Assembly (NCBI RefSeq): GCF_030296015.1
Contig: NZ_AP027368.1
Location: 2,604,001-2,668,000, forward strand
Source of the DNA: Ferrimonas sp. YFM
GTDB taxonomy: Bacteria > Pseudomonadota > Gammaproteobacteria > Enterobacterales > Shewanellaceae
Length of the DNA: 64,000 bases
Reading direction: 5' to 3'
The notes under the pieces are model-generated. The model was not told the origin of the DNA. It made no database searches and worked only from the letters and a program-made list of their open reading frames with translations. The translations under genes were made by a program, and so were the position numbers. Below, in pieces: positions 45,492 through 55,826 of this stretch; positions within the stretch are counted from its first letter, which is position 1; every line of letters starts with the position of its first letter.

Positions 45492-45719
45492 TCAGTAGCC
45501 GCTGTTGTCCTGCTCCTTCAGCGGCGTCAGCAGATACCCCAGACCGTTGTGTTTTATCTCCAGCAGCAACGCCAGCTTCTCGCCCAGATCCCCTGAAGGC
45601 CAACCTTTGTTTTGCATCCACACCAGATAGGCGATGGGCAATTCCGCCATCACCACCCCCTGATACTTGCCAAAAGGCATCCTTCTGGTGGCCAACTCTC
45701 TTAACACTTCGGACTGCAT
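45492..45719 (-). CDS. DUF3820 family small protein
   Basis: 75 residues: [49 protein letters not shown], a complete DUF3820 pattern. Conserved in gammaproteobacteria; function unknown, with some relatives annotated as quorum-regulated. A longer frame from 45729 in another phase is a shadow. Confidence 0.88.
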   Translation of the reverse strand: MQSEVLRELATRRMPFGKYQGVVMAELPIAYLVWMQNKGWPSGDLGEKLALLLEIKHNGLGYLLTPLKEQDNSGY

Positions 45720-45761
45720 TGGGTACCATGCTCGCTTGATTTGAATAATGGGATCATAAAG

Positions 45762-46820
45762 ATGTCACGTCGTTGGGTAAACTGGGCCATCGCCCAGATC
45801 GAAGCAGATTTTCAGCGCAGCGCTGATACGCACCTCATCAAACTGGAGTTGCCCTGCCTGCCAGAGGTCGACCTCTACCTGAAAGATGAGAGCACCCATC
45901 CCACCGGCAGCCTGAAGCACCGCCTGGCTCGCTCCCTGTTTCTCTATGGGCTGAGCAATGGTTGGATCACTGAGGGCACCCCCATTATCGAATCCTCTTC
46001 CGGTTCCACCGCCGTGTCCGAGGCCTATTTTGCCCGTCTGCTGGGGCTGCCCTTCATTGCGGTGATGCCGCACTCCACGGCGCAAAAGAAGATCCGCCAG
46101 ATTGAGTTCTATGGAGGTCAGTGCCACCTGGTCGAACCCAGCCAGATCTACGTAGAGTCAGAGCGCCTGGCCCGAGAGATGAATGGGCACTACATGGACC
46201 AGTTCACCTACGCCGAACGCGCCACCGACTGGCGAGGCAACAACAACATTGCCAACTCCATCTTTAATCAGATGGAGCGCGAGCGCTTCTCCATTCCACG
46301 CTATGTGGTGATGAGTCCAGGCACAGGCGGCACCTCGGCCACCATCGGCCGCTACATCCGTTACCAGAAACTGGATACCGAGCTGTGTGTGGTGGATCCG
46401 GACAACTCTGTCTTTTTCGATTATTACCAACAGGGCGATGCCGCCATCAGCACCGACAGTTGTTCCCGCATTGAGGGGATCGGCCGTCCGCGGGTTGAGC
46501 CTTCGTTTATTCCGGGCGTTGTCGACCTAATGCGCCAGATTCCCGATGCCGCTTCCGTAGCCACCGTCCATTGGCTTGAGAAGGTGCTGGGCCGTAAAAC
46601 CGGAGCCAGTACCGGGACTAATCTCTATGGCGCCCTGCAACTGGCGTCTGAGATGGCCGCGCGAGGCGAGTCCGGATCCATTGTCACCCTGATCTGTGAC
46701 AGCGGAGAGCGTTATCTCGACAGCTATTATGATAGTGACTGGATTGCGGCCAACATCGGTGACATCCAGCCCTACCTGGCTAGGCTCGAGGCCTTTGCCC
46801 AAACAGGAGAACTTAAGTGA
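45762..46820 (+). CDS. PLP-dependent cysteine synthase/desulfhydrase family protein
   Basis: 352 residues from [20 protein letters not shown]. The PLP lysine lies in [36 protein letters not shown] is the substrate loop and [18 protein letters not shown] the phosphate-binding loop. It belongs to the fold-type II family near O-acetylserine sulfhydrylases; members called Cds1 break down cysteine, so synthase activity should not be assumed. Ends in a GTGA overlap with queC. Confidence 0.88.
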   Translation: MSRRWVNWAIAQIEADFQRSADTHLIKLELPCLPEVDLYLKDESTHPTGSLKHRLARSLFLYGLSNGWITEGTPIIESSSGSTAVSEAYFARLLGLPFIAVMPHSTAQKKIRQIEFYGGQCHLVEPSQIYVESERLAREMNGHYMDQFTYAERATDWRGNNNIANSIFNQMERERFSIPRYVVMSPGTGGTSATIGRYIRYQKLDTELCVVDPDNSVFFDYYQQGDAAISTDSCSRIEGIGRPRVEPSFIPGVVDLMRQIPDAASVATVHWLEKVLGRKTGASTGTNLYGALQLASEMAARGESGSIVTLICDSGERYLDSYYDSDWIAANIGDIQPYLARLEAFAQTGELK

Positions 46821-47521
46821 CCGCAGTAGTACGCAAAGCCGTTGTGGTATTCAGTGGTGGCCAGGATTCCACCACCTGCCTGGTACAGGCATTGAAACAG
46901 TATGATGAAGTACACGCCATTACCTTCGATTATGGTCAGCGCCACCGGCTTGAAATTGAGATTGCCCAGCAACTCAGCGCCGATCTGGAAGTCGCCGCCC
47001 ACAAGGTGCTGGACGTAGGGGTGCTCAATGAGTTGGCCATCTCCGCCCTGACCCGGGACGATATCCCGGTGGATCACGGCCTGGCAGACAATGGGCTGCC
47101 CAATACCTTTGTTCCCGGCCGCAATATTCTGTTCCTCACCCTGGCCGGCATCTATGCCTACCAGATTGGTGCAGAGGCGGTGATCACCGGCGTTTGTGAA
47201 ACCGACTTCTCCGGCTACCCGGATTGCCGCAACGACTTCATCAAGGCGATGGAATCTGCGCTGGTACAGGGCATGGATCGTCCCCTGCAACTGATTACGC
47301 CTCTGATGTGGCTCAACAAAGCAGAAACCTGGGCCATGGCCGATCACTATGGTGCTCTGGAGCTGGTACGGGATGAAACTCTGACCTGTTACAACGGCAT
47401 CAAAGGCAGCGGCTGTGGTGATTGCCCCGCCTGCCACTTGCGCAGCCGCGGATTGGAGGAGTATCTGGCGAACAAGGCATCGATTTTGGCTGATACCCGC
47501 AAGAAGGCCCAGCTTGTATAG
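46817..47521 (+). CDS. queC: 7-cyano-7-deazaguanine synthase QueC
   Basis: 234 residues. PP-loop [18 protein letters not shown], then [35 protein letters not shown] and the zinc-binding Cys set [16 protein letters not shown]. It makes preQ0 from 7-carboxy-7-deazaguanine using ATP and ammonia, in queuosine synthesis; the tRNA-Tyr and tRNA-Asn arrays in this window carry queuosine-type G34 anticodons. It starts at a GTG overlapping the previous stop by 4 bp. Confidence 0.95.
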   Translation: MTAVVRKAVVVFSGGQDSTTCLVQALKQYDEVHAITFDYGQRHRLEIEIAQQLSADLEVAAHKVLDVGVLNELAISALTRDDIPVDHGLADNGLPNTFVPGRNILFLTLAGIYAYQIGAEAVITGVCETDFSGYPDCRNDFIKAMESALVQGMDRPLQLITPLMWLNKAETWAMADHYGALELVRDETLTCYNGIKGSGCGDCPACHLRSRGLEEYLANKASILADTRKKAQLV

Positions 47522-47558
47522 TGATCGCTGGGGTTTCCCCTCCCCAAACCAATGGGGC

Positions 47559-48119
47559 ATGCCCCTGGCCCTTGCCTTGACGGCCATTGGCCTCTACCTG
47601 AGCCCGGCGCTGACCGAATCACTGATCTGGTCGCGCAGTGGCCTGGAGCAAGGGCAATGGTGGCGCCTGGTCACCGGCCATTTGCTGCACAGCAACGGAT
47701 ACCACCTGCTGATGAACCTTGGCGGCATGGCGGTGATGCTGGGGTTATTTCAGCCACATTTCCGCGCACGCCCCCTGGCTCTGCTGACCCTGTTCAGTGC
47801 CGTCTGCATTGGGCTTGGGGTCTACTGGTGGGTGGATGGAACACAAACCTATGTCGGTCTCTCGGCCATACTGCACGCCTGGTTCGCCTACTTTGCCATC
47901 CTGGATTGGCGCAGCGGCAGTCGACTGGGACCGCTGCTGCTGATCGGAGTGCTGGCCAAGGTGATTTGGGAGAATGTGGTGGGCGCCAGCGGTGACCTAG
48001 CCACCCTGATTCAAGCCAGGGTGGCGGTGGAAGCCCATCTCTACGGCGTGATCTCCGCCCTACTCTATATGGGCATCAGTCAGTGGGCCCGCCGGCGACA
48101 GGTTGAAGCTACCAGGTAA
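47559..48119 (+). CDS. rrtA: Rhombosortase-like membrane protease (RrtA)
   Basis: 186 residues from the ATG at 47559; about six hydrophobic helices. WWRLVTGHLLHSNGYHLLMNLGGMAVML is the rhomboid-like motif, the Ser of GLSAILHAW and the late His in EAHLYGVISALL form the likely dyad. Rhombosortases cleave GlyGly-CTERM tails; none is encoded in this window. A TTG at 47514 would give a longer N-terminus. It ends overlapping the next minus-strand gene by 11 bp. Confidence 0.78.
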   Translation: MPLALALTAIGLYLSPALTESLIWSRSGLEQGQWWRLVTGHLLHSNGYHLLMNLGGMAVMLGLFQPHFRARPLALLTLFSAVCIGLGVYWWVDGTQTYVGLSAILHAWFAYFAILDWRSGSRLGPLLLIGVLAKVIWENVVGASGDLATLIQARVAVEAHLYGVISALLYMGISQWARRRQVEATR

Positions 48120-48480
48120 CGGAGTAACTGCCTTTACCATTGCCCTCTTTAAAGGCCAGGGCCATCTGACGATAGGCCTGCTCATAGTCCCCTTCTACGG
48201 CTGCTTCATAGGCCAGGTTATCGCGAACCGCCTCGCGGATCTGGCCTGCTGCTGTGGGGTAGTCTCTCAGAAGCTGATTGATGTCAGGCTCTTCGGGTTG
48301 ATCGTAGTTCCAACTCATCTGACTGGAATCAAAGGGTGACGCCAGGTGTCCAAACGGCATCAGTTCGGCGCGATGACTGTCTACGGCTCGAACGCTGGCC
48401 TGATCAACGTCGGGCGCACCGAAGATCAACGCCGCCAGTGCCGCCACGGCGAACAGGGTGGTTCCCAGAAGTTTACGCAT
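48109..48480 (-). CDS. Small exported protein of unknown function
   Basis: 123 residues from MRKLLGTTLFAVAALAALIFG (signal or anchor). The remainder is acidic and helical (INQLLRDYPTAAGQIREAV, YEAAVEGDYEQAYRQMALAF) without a domain I recognise. GGAGAGGGGC before the ATG is a good ribosome site. Its end overlaps rrtA by 11 bp on the opposite strand. Confidence 0.65.
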   Translation of the reverse strand: MRKLLGTTLFAVAALAALIFGAPDVDQASVRAVDSHRAELMPFGHLASPFDSSQMSWNYDQPEEPDINQLLRDYPTAAGQIREAVRDNLAYEAAVEGDYEQAYRQMALAFKEGNGKGSYSVTW

Positions 48481-48611
48481 GGTCTGCCCCTCTCCTGCCG
48501 GCAGAGCGAACTCCTCCCTGATACTACGCCGCATTCAGTGCGGCATTTGGCCCTGACCGGTGTCATGCCGAAGGCCGCGCTCCTACGGCCTGGGTATGAC
48601 TTAAGTATGGG

Positions 48612-50612
48612 CTATCCGGCCGCCAGCTGCTCCCGCAGAGACTCGATTTGATCACGCAGCGCAGCTGCCTGCTCAAACTCCAGATTACGGGCATGTTCAT
48701 ACATCTGAGTTTCCAGAGTTTTAATCTCTTTGGCCAGCGACTTGGGATCCACCGGCTTATAGTGAGATTTGGGCTCCGCCACCTTGCGTTTGGCACTTTG
48801 CCCCGGCCGGCCACCGATATCCATGACATCGGTGATCTTCTTATTGAGCCCTTTAGGCACAATTCCGTTAGCCTGGTTATAAGCGTTCTGCTTATCACGA
48901 CGACGATTGGTCTCATCCATGGCCCGGCGCATGGAACCTGTTACCTTATCCGCGTAGAGAATCGCCTTGCCGTTGATGTTGCGCGCGGCACGACCTATGG
49001 TCTGAATCAGCGAGCGATCCGAGCGCAAGAAGCCCTCCTTATCCGCATCGAGAATCGCCACCAGAGAGACCTCAGGCATATCCAGTCCCTCTCGCAACAG
49101 GTTGATGCCCACCAGTACATCAAACTCTCCCAGGCGCAGATCGCGGATGATCTCCATCCGTTCGACGGTGTCGATGTCCGAGTGCAGGTAACGCACCTTG
49201 ATGCCATGCTCATCCAGGTACTCAGACAAGTCCTCCGCCATACGCTTGGTCAGGGTGGTGACCAAGACCCGCTCCCCAAGCTCGATGCGCTTGCGGGCCT
49301 CTGACAGCAGATCGTCCACCTGGGTGGCCACTGGCCGCACCTCCAGCACCGGGTCCAGCAAACCTGTGGGGCGCACGACCTGGTCAATCACCTCATCATG
49401 GGATTTCTCCAGCTCGTACTTACCCGGTGTGGCGGAGATGAATATGGTCTGCGGGGTGATGGCTTCAAACTCTTCAAATTTCAGCGGCCGGTTATCCATG
49501 GCCGAGGGCAAGCGGAACCCATACTCCACCAGGGTCTCTTTGCGAGACCTGTCCCCTTTGTACATGGCGCCGACCTGAGGCACGGTAACGTGGGACTCAT
49601 CTATCACCAGCAGGCCATCGTCGGGAAGGTAGTCCAACAGAGTCGGTGGCGGCTCCCCTGGTGCTCGGCCGGAAAGATAGCGGGAGTAGTTTTCGATGCC
49701 TGAGCAGTAGCCCAACTCCAACATCATCTCAACGTCGAATTGAGTACGCTCCTTGATCCGCTGAGCTTCAATGAGTTTGTTGTTGTCCAGCAGGAATTGA
49801 TGGCGCACCTTGAGCTCCGCCTTAATAGACTCAATCGCCTCCAGCACACGTTCTCTGGGTGTCACATAGTGGGTTTTGGGGTAAACCGTTGCCCGGGCCA
49901 CCTCCTTCTCCAACGCCCCGGTTAGGGGGTCGAACAGAGTGATGCGCTCAATCTCTTCATCGAACAACTCCACGCGCACCGCATGTCGCTCAGAATCGGC
50001 GGGGAAAATGTCTATCACTTCGCCTCGAACACGGAAAGTGCCGCGCTCAAACGCCATGTCGTTTCTGGTGTACTGCAATTCCGCCAGGCGCTTGAGGATG
50101 TCTCTCTGGTTGATGATGTCGCCCTGACGCAGGTGCAACAGCATCGCCATATAGGCATCGGGATCGCCCAGACCATAGATGGCCGAAACCGATGCCACCA
50201 GGACCACATCCTTTCTTTCCATCAGTGCCTTGGTGGCGGACAACCGCATCTGCTCGATGTGATCGTTGATGGAGGCATCCTTCTCGATGAAGGTGTCCGA
50301 CGCAGGCACGTAGGCTTCGGGTTGGTAGTAGTCGTAGTAGGAGACGAAGTACTCCACTGAGTTTTCGGGGAAAAACTCTTTCATCTCACCGTAGAGCTGG
50401 GCAGCCAGAGTCTTGTTGGGGGCCATGATGATGGTTGGCCTGCCCATCTGGGCAATCACATTGGCCATGGCAAAGGTCTTACCCGAGCCGGTCACTCCAA
50501 GCAGGGTCTGATGAGCCAGGCCGGATTCGAGACCATCGACCATTTTGGCGATGGCCTCAGGCTGATCGCCAGAGGGCTTAAAGGGGGCATGCAGCTTAAA
50601 GGGACGACTCAT
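48612..50612 (-). CDS. uvrB: Excinuclease ABC subunit UvrB
   Basis: 666 residues from [21 protein letters not shown]. Walker A is GVTGSGKT (39-46), the beta-hairpin region is [23 protein letters not shown], and helicase motifs [44 protein letters not shown] and QTIGRAARN follow; the C-terminal UVR motif is [31 protein letters not shown]. It verifies damage and loads UvrC in nucleotide excision repair. Start at 50612 fits the family and overlaps the MATE gene by 17 bp. No LexA box was seen close upstream. Confidence 0.97.
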   Translation of the reverse strand: MSRPFKLHAPFKPSGDQPEAIAKMVDGLESGLAHQTLLGVTGSGKTFAMANVIAQMGRPTIIMAPNKTLAAQLYGEMKEFFPENSVEYFVSYYDYYQPEAYVPASDTFIEKDASINDHIEQMRLSATKALMERKDVVLVASVSAIYGLGDPDAYMAMLLHLRQGDIINQRDILKRLAELQYTRNDMAFERGTFRVRGEVIDIFPADSERHAVRVELFDEEIERITLFDPLTGALEKEVARATVYPKTHYVTPRERVLEAIESIKAELKVRHQFLLDNNKLIEAQRIKERTQFDVEMMLELGYCSGIENYSRYLSGRAPGEPPPTLLDYLPDDGLLVIDESHVTVPQVGAMYKGDRSRKETLVEYGFRLPSAMDNRPLKFEEFEAITPQTIFISATPGKYELEKSHDEVIDQVVRPTGLLDPVLEVRPVATQVDDLLSEARKRIELGERVLVTTLTKRMAEDLSEYLDEHGIKVRYLHSDIDTVERMEIIRDLRLGEFDVLVGINLLREGLDMPEVSLVAILDADKEGFLRSDRSLIQTIGRAARNINGKAILYADKVTGSMRRAMDETNRRRDKQNAYNQANGIVPKGLNKKITDVMDIGGRPGQSAKRKVAEPKSHYKPVDPKSLAKEIKTLETQMYEHARNLEFEQAAALRDQIESLREQLAAG

Positions 50613-51972
50613 TCGCTTCCTCTGCGTTGATGGACTTAGCGGGACACAGCTGTGTGTTGACGATTCGCCAGGCGATGTAGGCCGTAATGAAATTGGCTGT
50701 GGTCGCGCCAACGAAGACACCGGTTAACCCCGCGATCTTACCACCGATGAAGGCGAGAGGCAGGTACATCGCGAACAGCCGAATCATGTTAAGCCCCAAA
50801 GCTCCCATGGGCCTGTGAAGGGCATTGAGACTTGAGTTAGACAGGATAACCACACCCTGAGCGCCATAGGCCAATGGCAGAATGACCACCAACAAAGCGA
50901 TGATGCCAGCCACCTCAGCATCCTGGCCAAAGGCCGAACCAATATGATCGGCCATCAGAAACAGCAGCAGATAGAGTACGGCCTGGAAAAGCATCACGAA
51001 CTTGATGGTCCCCTCGTAGGCCGCTCTCACTCTGTCATGGCGCCCCGCCGCATAGTTCTGGCTGATGAAAGGCGGCAGAGTCATGGACAGGGTCAGGATC
51101 ACCATGGTCACCAGAGACTCCAATCTGCCACCCACACCAAAGGCGGCCACGGCTTCTTGGCCGTATTGGGCAATGATGGCGGTCATCCCAGCCATGGCTA
51201 CCGGTGTCAGCATATTGGACCCTGATGCAGGCAACGCGATGTGCAAGATGGTTTTGGCGGCCTTGATGCGACAGGACCAATTGGCCTTCCAGGCGATGGC
51301 TTTCATCTTGCCGAACAGCATGTACAGGATAAATACCGAACTGACGCCGTAACCAATGACGGTCGCCAAAGCGGCACCCTGCAGTCCCATCTCGGGGAAA
51401 GGGCCCAGGCCGAAGATGAGCAGAGGATCCAGGGCGACGTTTACCGCGGCGCTCAGCGCCATGACCAGGCTGGGTAACCGAGTGTTGCCGTTGGCTCGCA
51501 TCACCGCGTTACCCACCATGGGGAAAGCAACGAAGATGCCCCCCAATAACCACACATCCATAAATTCGCCGATAACCGGCAAAGTCTCGGGGGTCGCTCC
51601 AATCAGCAGAAAGATGGGGTCGTGCAGCAGCCACACCACCAAACACAGGATCAACACCAGGGCTCCGGAGAGGACCACTGCGACACCACCCTGATGTTTG
51701 GCCAACAGAGTATCGCCCTGACCCAGGGTATTGGCTACGGTGGCCGACGTCCCTACTCCTAATCCGATAACCAGGCTGATCACCGTAAAGGTAACCGGAA
51801 AGGTAAAACTGAATGCGGCCAGTTGTTCGGTTCCCAGCATGCTGACGAAATAGGCATCAACAAAGTTGAAGCTCATCAGCATCGACATGGCTATCAACAT
51901 AGGCCAGGTCATACGCCAAAGTTGGGTCGAAACACTGCCCTGAGTCAGGTCATGGAAGGTTGATCGGCTCAC
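50596..51972 (-). CDS. MATE-family efflux transporter
   Basis: 458 residues, about 12 hydrophobic helices. [39 protein letters not shown] is the typical N-terminal repeat, and [28 protein letters not shown] and [26 protein letters not shown] follow. MATE proteins export cationic compounds using Na+ or H+. The 3' end overlaps the uvrB start by 17 bp, so the two are likely one transcript. Confidence 0.88.
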   Translation of the reverse strand: MSRSTFHDLTQGSVSTQLWRMTWPMLIAMSMLMSFNFVDAYFVSMLGTEQLAAFSFTFPVTFTVISLVIGLGVGTSATVANTLGQGDTLLAKHQGGVAVVLSGALVLILCLVVWLLHDPIFLLIGATPETLPVIGEFMDVWLLGGIFVAFPMVGNAVMRANGNTRLPSLVMALSAAVNVALDPLLIFGLGPFPEMGLQGAALATVIGYGVSSVFILYMLFGKMKAIAWKANWSCRIKAAKTILHIALPASGSNMLTPVAMAGMTAIIAQYGQEAVAAFGVGGRLESLVTMVILTLSMTLPPFISQNYAAGRHDRVRAAYEGTIKFVMLFQAVLYLLLFLMADHIGSAFGQDAEVAGIIALLVVILPLAYGAQGVVILSNSSLNALHRPMGALGLNMIRLFAMYLPLAFIGGKIAGLTGVFVGATTANFITAYIAWRIVNTQLCPAKSINAEEANESSL

Positions 51973-52807
51973 GAGGCCTCCAGAGGTTCAATATCTGTCA
52001 AATTGGGCTGCTTCAGAACAATATCCGGCAAATAATACACAGAGGGGACATCGGCGATTAAACACACAATTAAATCTGTCTCATTTCTAGACCATTTTTC
52101 GACAACTTTTGTAAGTCATTGATTATTAAGGGTTCGAACTTACTCACAGAGTGCCATCAAATTTTAACAAAGCCCATGATTTCGGGCCTTAGAGCAGTTT
52201 GCTGAAGGTTAACTAACACACTTATCCACAAAAACAGTGGATAACGTTTCAAACCCCTTGAGCCGTGCGGTCTAGAGAGATGTCAATAGTTCAGGGTCGA
52301 ACATGAGAAAAAACTTAAGCTGAAGTAATGGCATGGAGATTGCGCACCCATTTTCCCAGCAAAGTCGCTGATGACTTCAGCAAAACAAGCTCTCAACTAC
52401 CTAAATTTTAAGTAGTAATAACCCATCTCACAGGTAGGAATTGTAGCATCGAATGGTGCACTAAACAGGTGCAAAATTTGCTAACAAGGTATTAGGAAAA
52501 TCGAAAGGATGACAAGAATGTGGTTCAAATGCCACCAATGGGTCGTTTTGCACCCTTTTTGAGACGTCACCGCACCAAGGCAATGAAATTTTGGCAAGTT
52601 ATCGATGACACCAAGCCACAGTGAAAAACCAAACAGAGTTAGTGTAAATACGCACTCGGTTCACCTGAATACAAGGGTTAAGGCCCTATGGTTGCCAAAC
52701 AGCAGCCATGCAGAAAGATCTTCTAGAGTATCAGGGCATTTCCGGCCATTTATCGTGCCAGTCAGCGAAAGACACAATGACATTTGGCGCGAAGCGGCAA
52801 CAAATAG
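51973..52807. other. Non-coding stretch of about 830 bp
   Basis: No reliable gene on either strand; composition is AT-rich. A 100-codon frame at 52605-52907 runs into the tRNA gene and is not protein-like. The stretch contains an inverted pair of DnaA-box-like 9-mers (52222-52244). A segment at 52775-52805 (GACATTTGGCGCGAAGCGGC) also occurs, slightly altered, at about 53145-53165 in the tRNA array. Confidence 0.5.
52222..52244. promoter_or_regulatory. Inverted DnaA-box pair
   Basis: TTATCCACA (52222-52230) is a perfect R1-type DnaA box; AGTGGATAA (52236-52244) is the inverse with one change. Together they form an 8-bp stem with a 7-base loop. Significance unknown. Confidence 0.55.
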
Positions 52808-52836
52808 AAAAGCCCAGCTCTTTCGAACTGGGCTTT
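52808..52836 (-). terminator. Terminator of the Asn/fMet tRNA operon
   Basis: Minus strand: AAAGCCCAG, loop TTCGAAAGAG, CTGGGCTTTTC, located 7 bp beyond the last tRNA-Asn. Confidence 0.78.
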
Positions 52837-52842
52837 CAAAGG

Positions 52843-52918
52843 TGGCTCCCCCTGCTGGACTTGAACCAGCGACATATGGATTAACAGTCCACCGTTCTAC
52901 CGACTGAACTAAGGGGGA
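52843..52918 (-). tRNA. tRNA-Asn (GTT), copy 1
   Basis: 76 nt: TCCCCCTTAGTTCAGTCGGT, anticodon GTT in ACTGTTAATCC, T-loop GGTTCAAGTCC, acceptor GGGGGAGCCA with encoded CCA. Confidence 0.97.
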
Positions 52919-52979
52919 ATTGCATTGTTCGGTGTTTTGCCTCACCTCTGAGGCTTCTCTGCGAAAGAGAAGTTGAAAT

Positions 52980-53056
<77 letters not shown>

Positions 53057-53103
53057 TCCGAATTGTTATTCTGATGACTCGTCGTTTCACCAAAATAATA
53101 AAG

Positions 53104-53120
53104 TGGCTCCCCCTGCTGGA
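53104..53120 (-). repeat. tRNA-Asn 3'-end fragment (17 nt)
   Basis: Identical to the last 17 nt of tRNA-Asn including CCA, found inside the spacer downstream of Asn copy 2 (107 nt from its 3' end); the rest of the tRNA is absent. Confidence 0.85.
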
Positions 53121-53210
53121 GTTAACGGGGGCGCCCAGCTCAGCGACATTTGTCGCGTAGCGGCAACAAAATCTGCACCGCGGCACTCACAAAGAGTTGA
53201 GCCAGTAATG

Positions 53211-53286
53211 TGGCTCCCCCTGCTGGACTTGAACCAGCGACATATGGATTAACAGTCCACCGTTCTACCGACTGAACTAAGGGGGA
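53211..53286 (-). tRNA. tRNA-Asn (GTT), copy 2
   Basis: Same sequence as copy 1, 76 nt with encoded CCA. Confidence 0.97.
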
Positions 53287-53323
53287 ATCGATTGTAGAGT
53301 GTTTACCCTCTCTCCAGAGAAAT

Positions 53324-53400
<77 letters not shown>

Positions 53401-53447
53401 TCCGAATTGTTGTGCCTCACCTCTGAGGCTGCTCCTCTAAGAGGAGT

Positions 53448-53467
53448 TGGTTGCGGGGGCCGGATTT
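53448..53467 (-). repeat. Initiator tRNA-Met 3'-end fragment (20 nt)
   Basis: Identical to the last 20 nt of the fMet tRNA including CCA; the rest of the spacer is unrelated. It lies 88 nt downstream of fMet copy 3. Compare the Asn fragment at 53104. Confidence 0.85.
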
Positions 53468-53535
53468 ATACCGGCAGGCGCCCTGCGACGGCCTGAGGGT
53501 TATGACAGAACCCTACTCCTCACTTCCTATGCAAT

Positions 53536-53612
<77 letters not shown>

Positions 53613-53665
53613 TCCGATTTGCACCTTCAGTTGATGGCGATTGCCGTTCCCTGAAAGCGGGGCGC

Positions 53666-53694
53666 ATAATAAAACCCACTGCGTCCCGAGTCAA
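53666..53694 (-). promoter_or_regulatory. Promoter of the fMet/Asn tRNA operon
   Basis: On the minus strand TTGACT, 17 bp, TATTAT, then GCGCCCCGC: near-consensus boxes with a GC-rich discriminator, as in stringently controlled tRNA promoters. It lies about 50 bp before the first tRNA. Confidence 0.82.
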
Positions 53695-53878
53695 CCAAAG
53701 TGCACTAAAATTTTCGGTTTCAGCAACTGTTTGAGCAGCAAGTAGCCAAGAGGGATTTTTTAGAAACAGAATTTAAGAATCATGGGTTTAAAACTAATCA
53801 ACCCACTCGGCTTTAAGACAGCGGACGCCTCTTGGCGCCCGCCGAGGCCATCAAAGACGGCAGATTTGGATTGCCTAG

Positions 53879-54661
53879 TCAGGCTTCATAGATCGCGAAA
53901 GATCCATACCCCACCACCCGCTCTCTGTCACCTGCGGTGTCGCCGGAGTTCAGGTACTCGACTCGACGAATCTGCATGCCTCTCTCTTTGGCCAGAAGCA
54001 CCAATCCATTAATTGCCCGGCAACCACAAGCCTGGTCACCATGAAGCCCCCCATGCAGGGTTTCAATCTGGCGGCAGGTGAGACCATCTTTGTTCTTTGC
54101 CTGATCGTAATCGAGGAAATGACTGAGATCTGAACTGACCACAATCAGGGTCTCATCGCCTCCCCAGACTCGCTTCAACACTTTGGCCACCAAGGACGCG
54201 GACGCATCACCCACCACCAGAGGCACCAGCTTGGCTTTCTTGAAGCAGTGCTGAATGAACGGCAGTTGCAACTCCAGGGAGTGCTCCCTGGCATGGGCAT
54301 CTTGTCGAATCTCCACCCCTTCCATCTCAGCCAGGTGCTCACAACATGCGGCGTCCAGCTCGAGATCACCCAGGGGGGTAGCAAAGGCATCGGATTCGGG
54401 CAGTGCCAAACCGTCGAAAGCGACTCTGTGACTGGGGCCCAGCAGAATGACCCTGGTGATTCGCGGCGCCACAGCTTCCATGGACCCATAAAGGTGGCCG
54501 GCAACGGCGCCGGAATACTGAAGACCGGCATGGGGGGCGATGATCGCCTTGGGAACACCTAGGGCAAAAGTGGGCTGGACCAGGTCAATTAACTGCTGAT
54601 CCAACACCATTGCATCGGCAGGATAGAAACTGCCTGATACCGCAGCAGGACGTACATTCAT
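53879..54661 (-). CDS. amrB: AmmeMemoRadiSam system protein B (MEMO1 family)
   Basis: 260 residues from MNVRPAAVSGSFYPADAM. IIAPHAGLQYSGAVAGHLYG, LGPSHRVAFDGLALPESDAF, AREHSLELQLPFIQ and VSSDLSHFLDYDQA contain the His residues of the extradiol-dioxygenase-like Memo fold. In bacteria the gene occurs with AMMECR1 and radical SAM partners, as here. GAGGAGGGAGTC precedes the ATG. Divergent from the radical SAM gene with 64 bp between starts. Reaction unknown. Confidence 0.9.
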   Translation of the reverse strand: MNVRPAAVSGSFYPADAMVLDQQLIDLVQPTFALGVPKAIIAPHAGLQYSGAVAGHLYGSMEAVAPRITRVILLGPSHRVAFDGLALPESDAFATPLGDLELDAACCEHLAEMEGVEIRQDAHAREHSLELQLPFIQHCFKKAKLVPLVVGDASASLVAKVLKRVWGGDETLIVVSSDLSHFLDYDQAKNKDGLTCRQIETLHGGLHGDQACGCRAINGLVLLAKERGMQIRRVEYLNSGDTAGDRERVVGYGSFAIYEA

Positions 54662-54725
54662 GACTCCCTCCTCACAGCCTGAGAGGTATACTTTTAAGAG
54701 TACGTCAAAACGGCGAAGTTTCCTT

Positions 54726-55826
54726 ATGGATAAGCCCAACGCCTCCCTTGGGGGAGTACACCCGACCCTTTACTGGCATCCCCTGGAAGATGGCCGGGTT
54801 CAGTGCGACCTTTGCCCGAGGCACTGCCAGTTGCGCGAAGGCAAGCGCGGCGCCTGTTATGTGAGGGCCAACAGCGACGGAGCCATAGTCCTAACCAGCT
54901 ATGGACGCTCCAGTGGATTTTGCATCGACCCCATAGAGAAAAAGCCGCTCAATCACTTTCTTCCGGGTACGTCAGTCCTCTCCTTTGGTACCGCAGGGTG
55001 CAACCTAAGCTGTGAGTTCTGCCAAAACTGGCACATCAGCAAGTCTCGCCAATGGGATACCCTGGCAGATAAAGCCTCCCCCTCTCAACTGGCCAAGACA
55101 GCCCGTGCCCACCACTGCGACAGCGTGGCCTTTACCTACAATGACCCGGTGATCTTCATGGAGTATGCCGTGGATACGGCCATGGCCTGTCATGAACTGG
55201 GGATCAAGTCGGTTGCGGTGACGGCAGGGTATATCGATGAACGACCCAGAGAGGCGTTCTTCCAGCATATGGATGCCGCCAACGTGGACCTGAAGGGGTT
55301 CACAGAGCGTTTCTATCGAAAGCTGTGCCATGGTGAGCTTCAACCTGTACTGGACACCCTCATCTACCTGAAGCAGGACACAAACGTCTGGCTGGAACTG
55401 ACCAATCTGCTCATTCCCGATGAAAATGACTCTGCGAAAGAGATTGAATCCATGTGCCAATGGATAGCAGACAACCTGGGTCCTGAAGTACCCATTCACT
55501 TTTCCGCCTTCCACCCGGACTTTCATATGCTGGAGAAGGCCCCCACCCCGAAAGCCACATTGGTCAAGGCCAGGCAGATCGCTCTTGAGGCGGGCCTGAA
55601 CTATGTCTACACGGGGAATGTTCACGACCAGGCCGGTGACACCACCTGGTGTCCTGGGTGTGGCAAGCCTCTTATCAGGCGCGACTGGTACCGGCTGGAG
55701 CAATGGAAGCTGCAGCAGGGACGTTGTCCCGACTGCCATCACAAAATACCCGGAGTGTTTCGGCCTGAACCCGGTCACTTTGGCCGCCAACGGATTCCCG
55801 TGAGAATGACCGGTGCACTAGACTGA
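54726..55826 (+). CDS. amrS: AmmeMemoRadiSam system radical SAM enzyme
   Basis: 366 residues from MDKPNASLGGVHPTLYWHPL. The radical SAM cluster site is CNLSCEFC (92-99, CxxxCxxC). An N-terminal Cys set (CDLCPRHCQL and ACYV, about 27-44) and a C-terminal zinc-type set (WCPGCGKPLI, CPDCHHKIPG) may bind further metal. ISKSRQWD and VAFTYNDPVIFMEYA match this group. Substrate unknown. Its last 9 bp overlap the convergent AMMECR1 gene. Confidence 0.92.
   Translation: MDKPNASLGGVHPTLYWHPLEDGRVQCDLCPRHCQLREGKRGACYVRANSDGAIVLTSYGRSSGFCIDPIEKKPLNHFLPGTSVLSFGTAGCNLSCEFCQNWHISKSRQWDTLADKASPSQLAKTARAHHCDSVAFTYNDPVIFMEYAVDTAMACHELGIKSVAVTAGYIDERPREAFFQHMDAANVDLKGFTERFYRKLCHGELQPVLDTLIYLKQDTNVWLELTNLLIPDENDSAKEIESMCQWIADNLGPEVPIHFSAFHPDFHMLEKAPTPKATLVKARQIALEAGLNYVYTGNVHDQAGDTTWCPGCGKPLIRRDWYRLEQWKLQQGRCPDCHHKIPGVFRPEPGHFGRQRIPVRMTGALD

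Noticed and set aside
50644-50655. ACACAGCTGTGT palindrome 32 bp before uvrB as a possible LexA box
   Set aside because: It does not have the CTGT-N8-ACAG spacing and lies inside the MATE coding sequence.
52605-52907. 100-codon frame upstream of the tRNA-Asn gene
   Set aside because: It ends inside the tRNA gene and has no ribosome site or protein-like composition.
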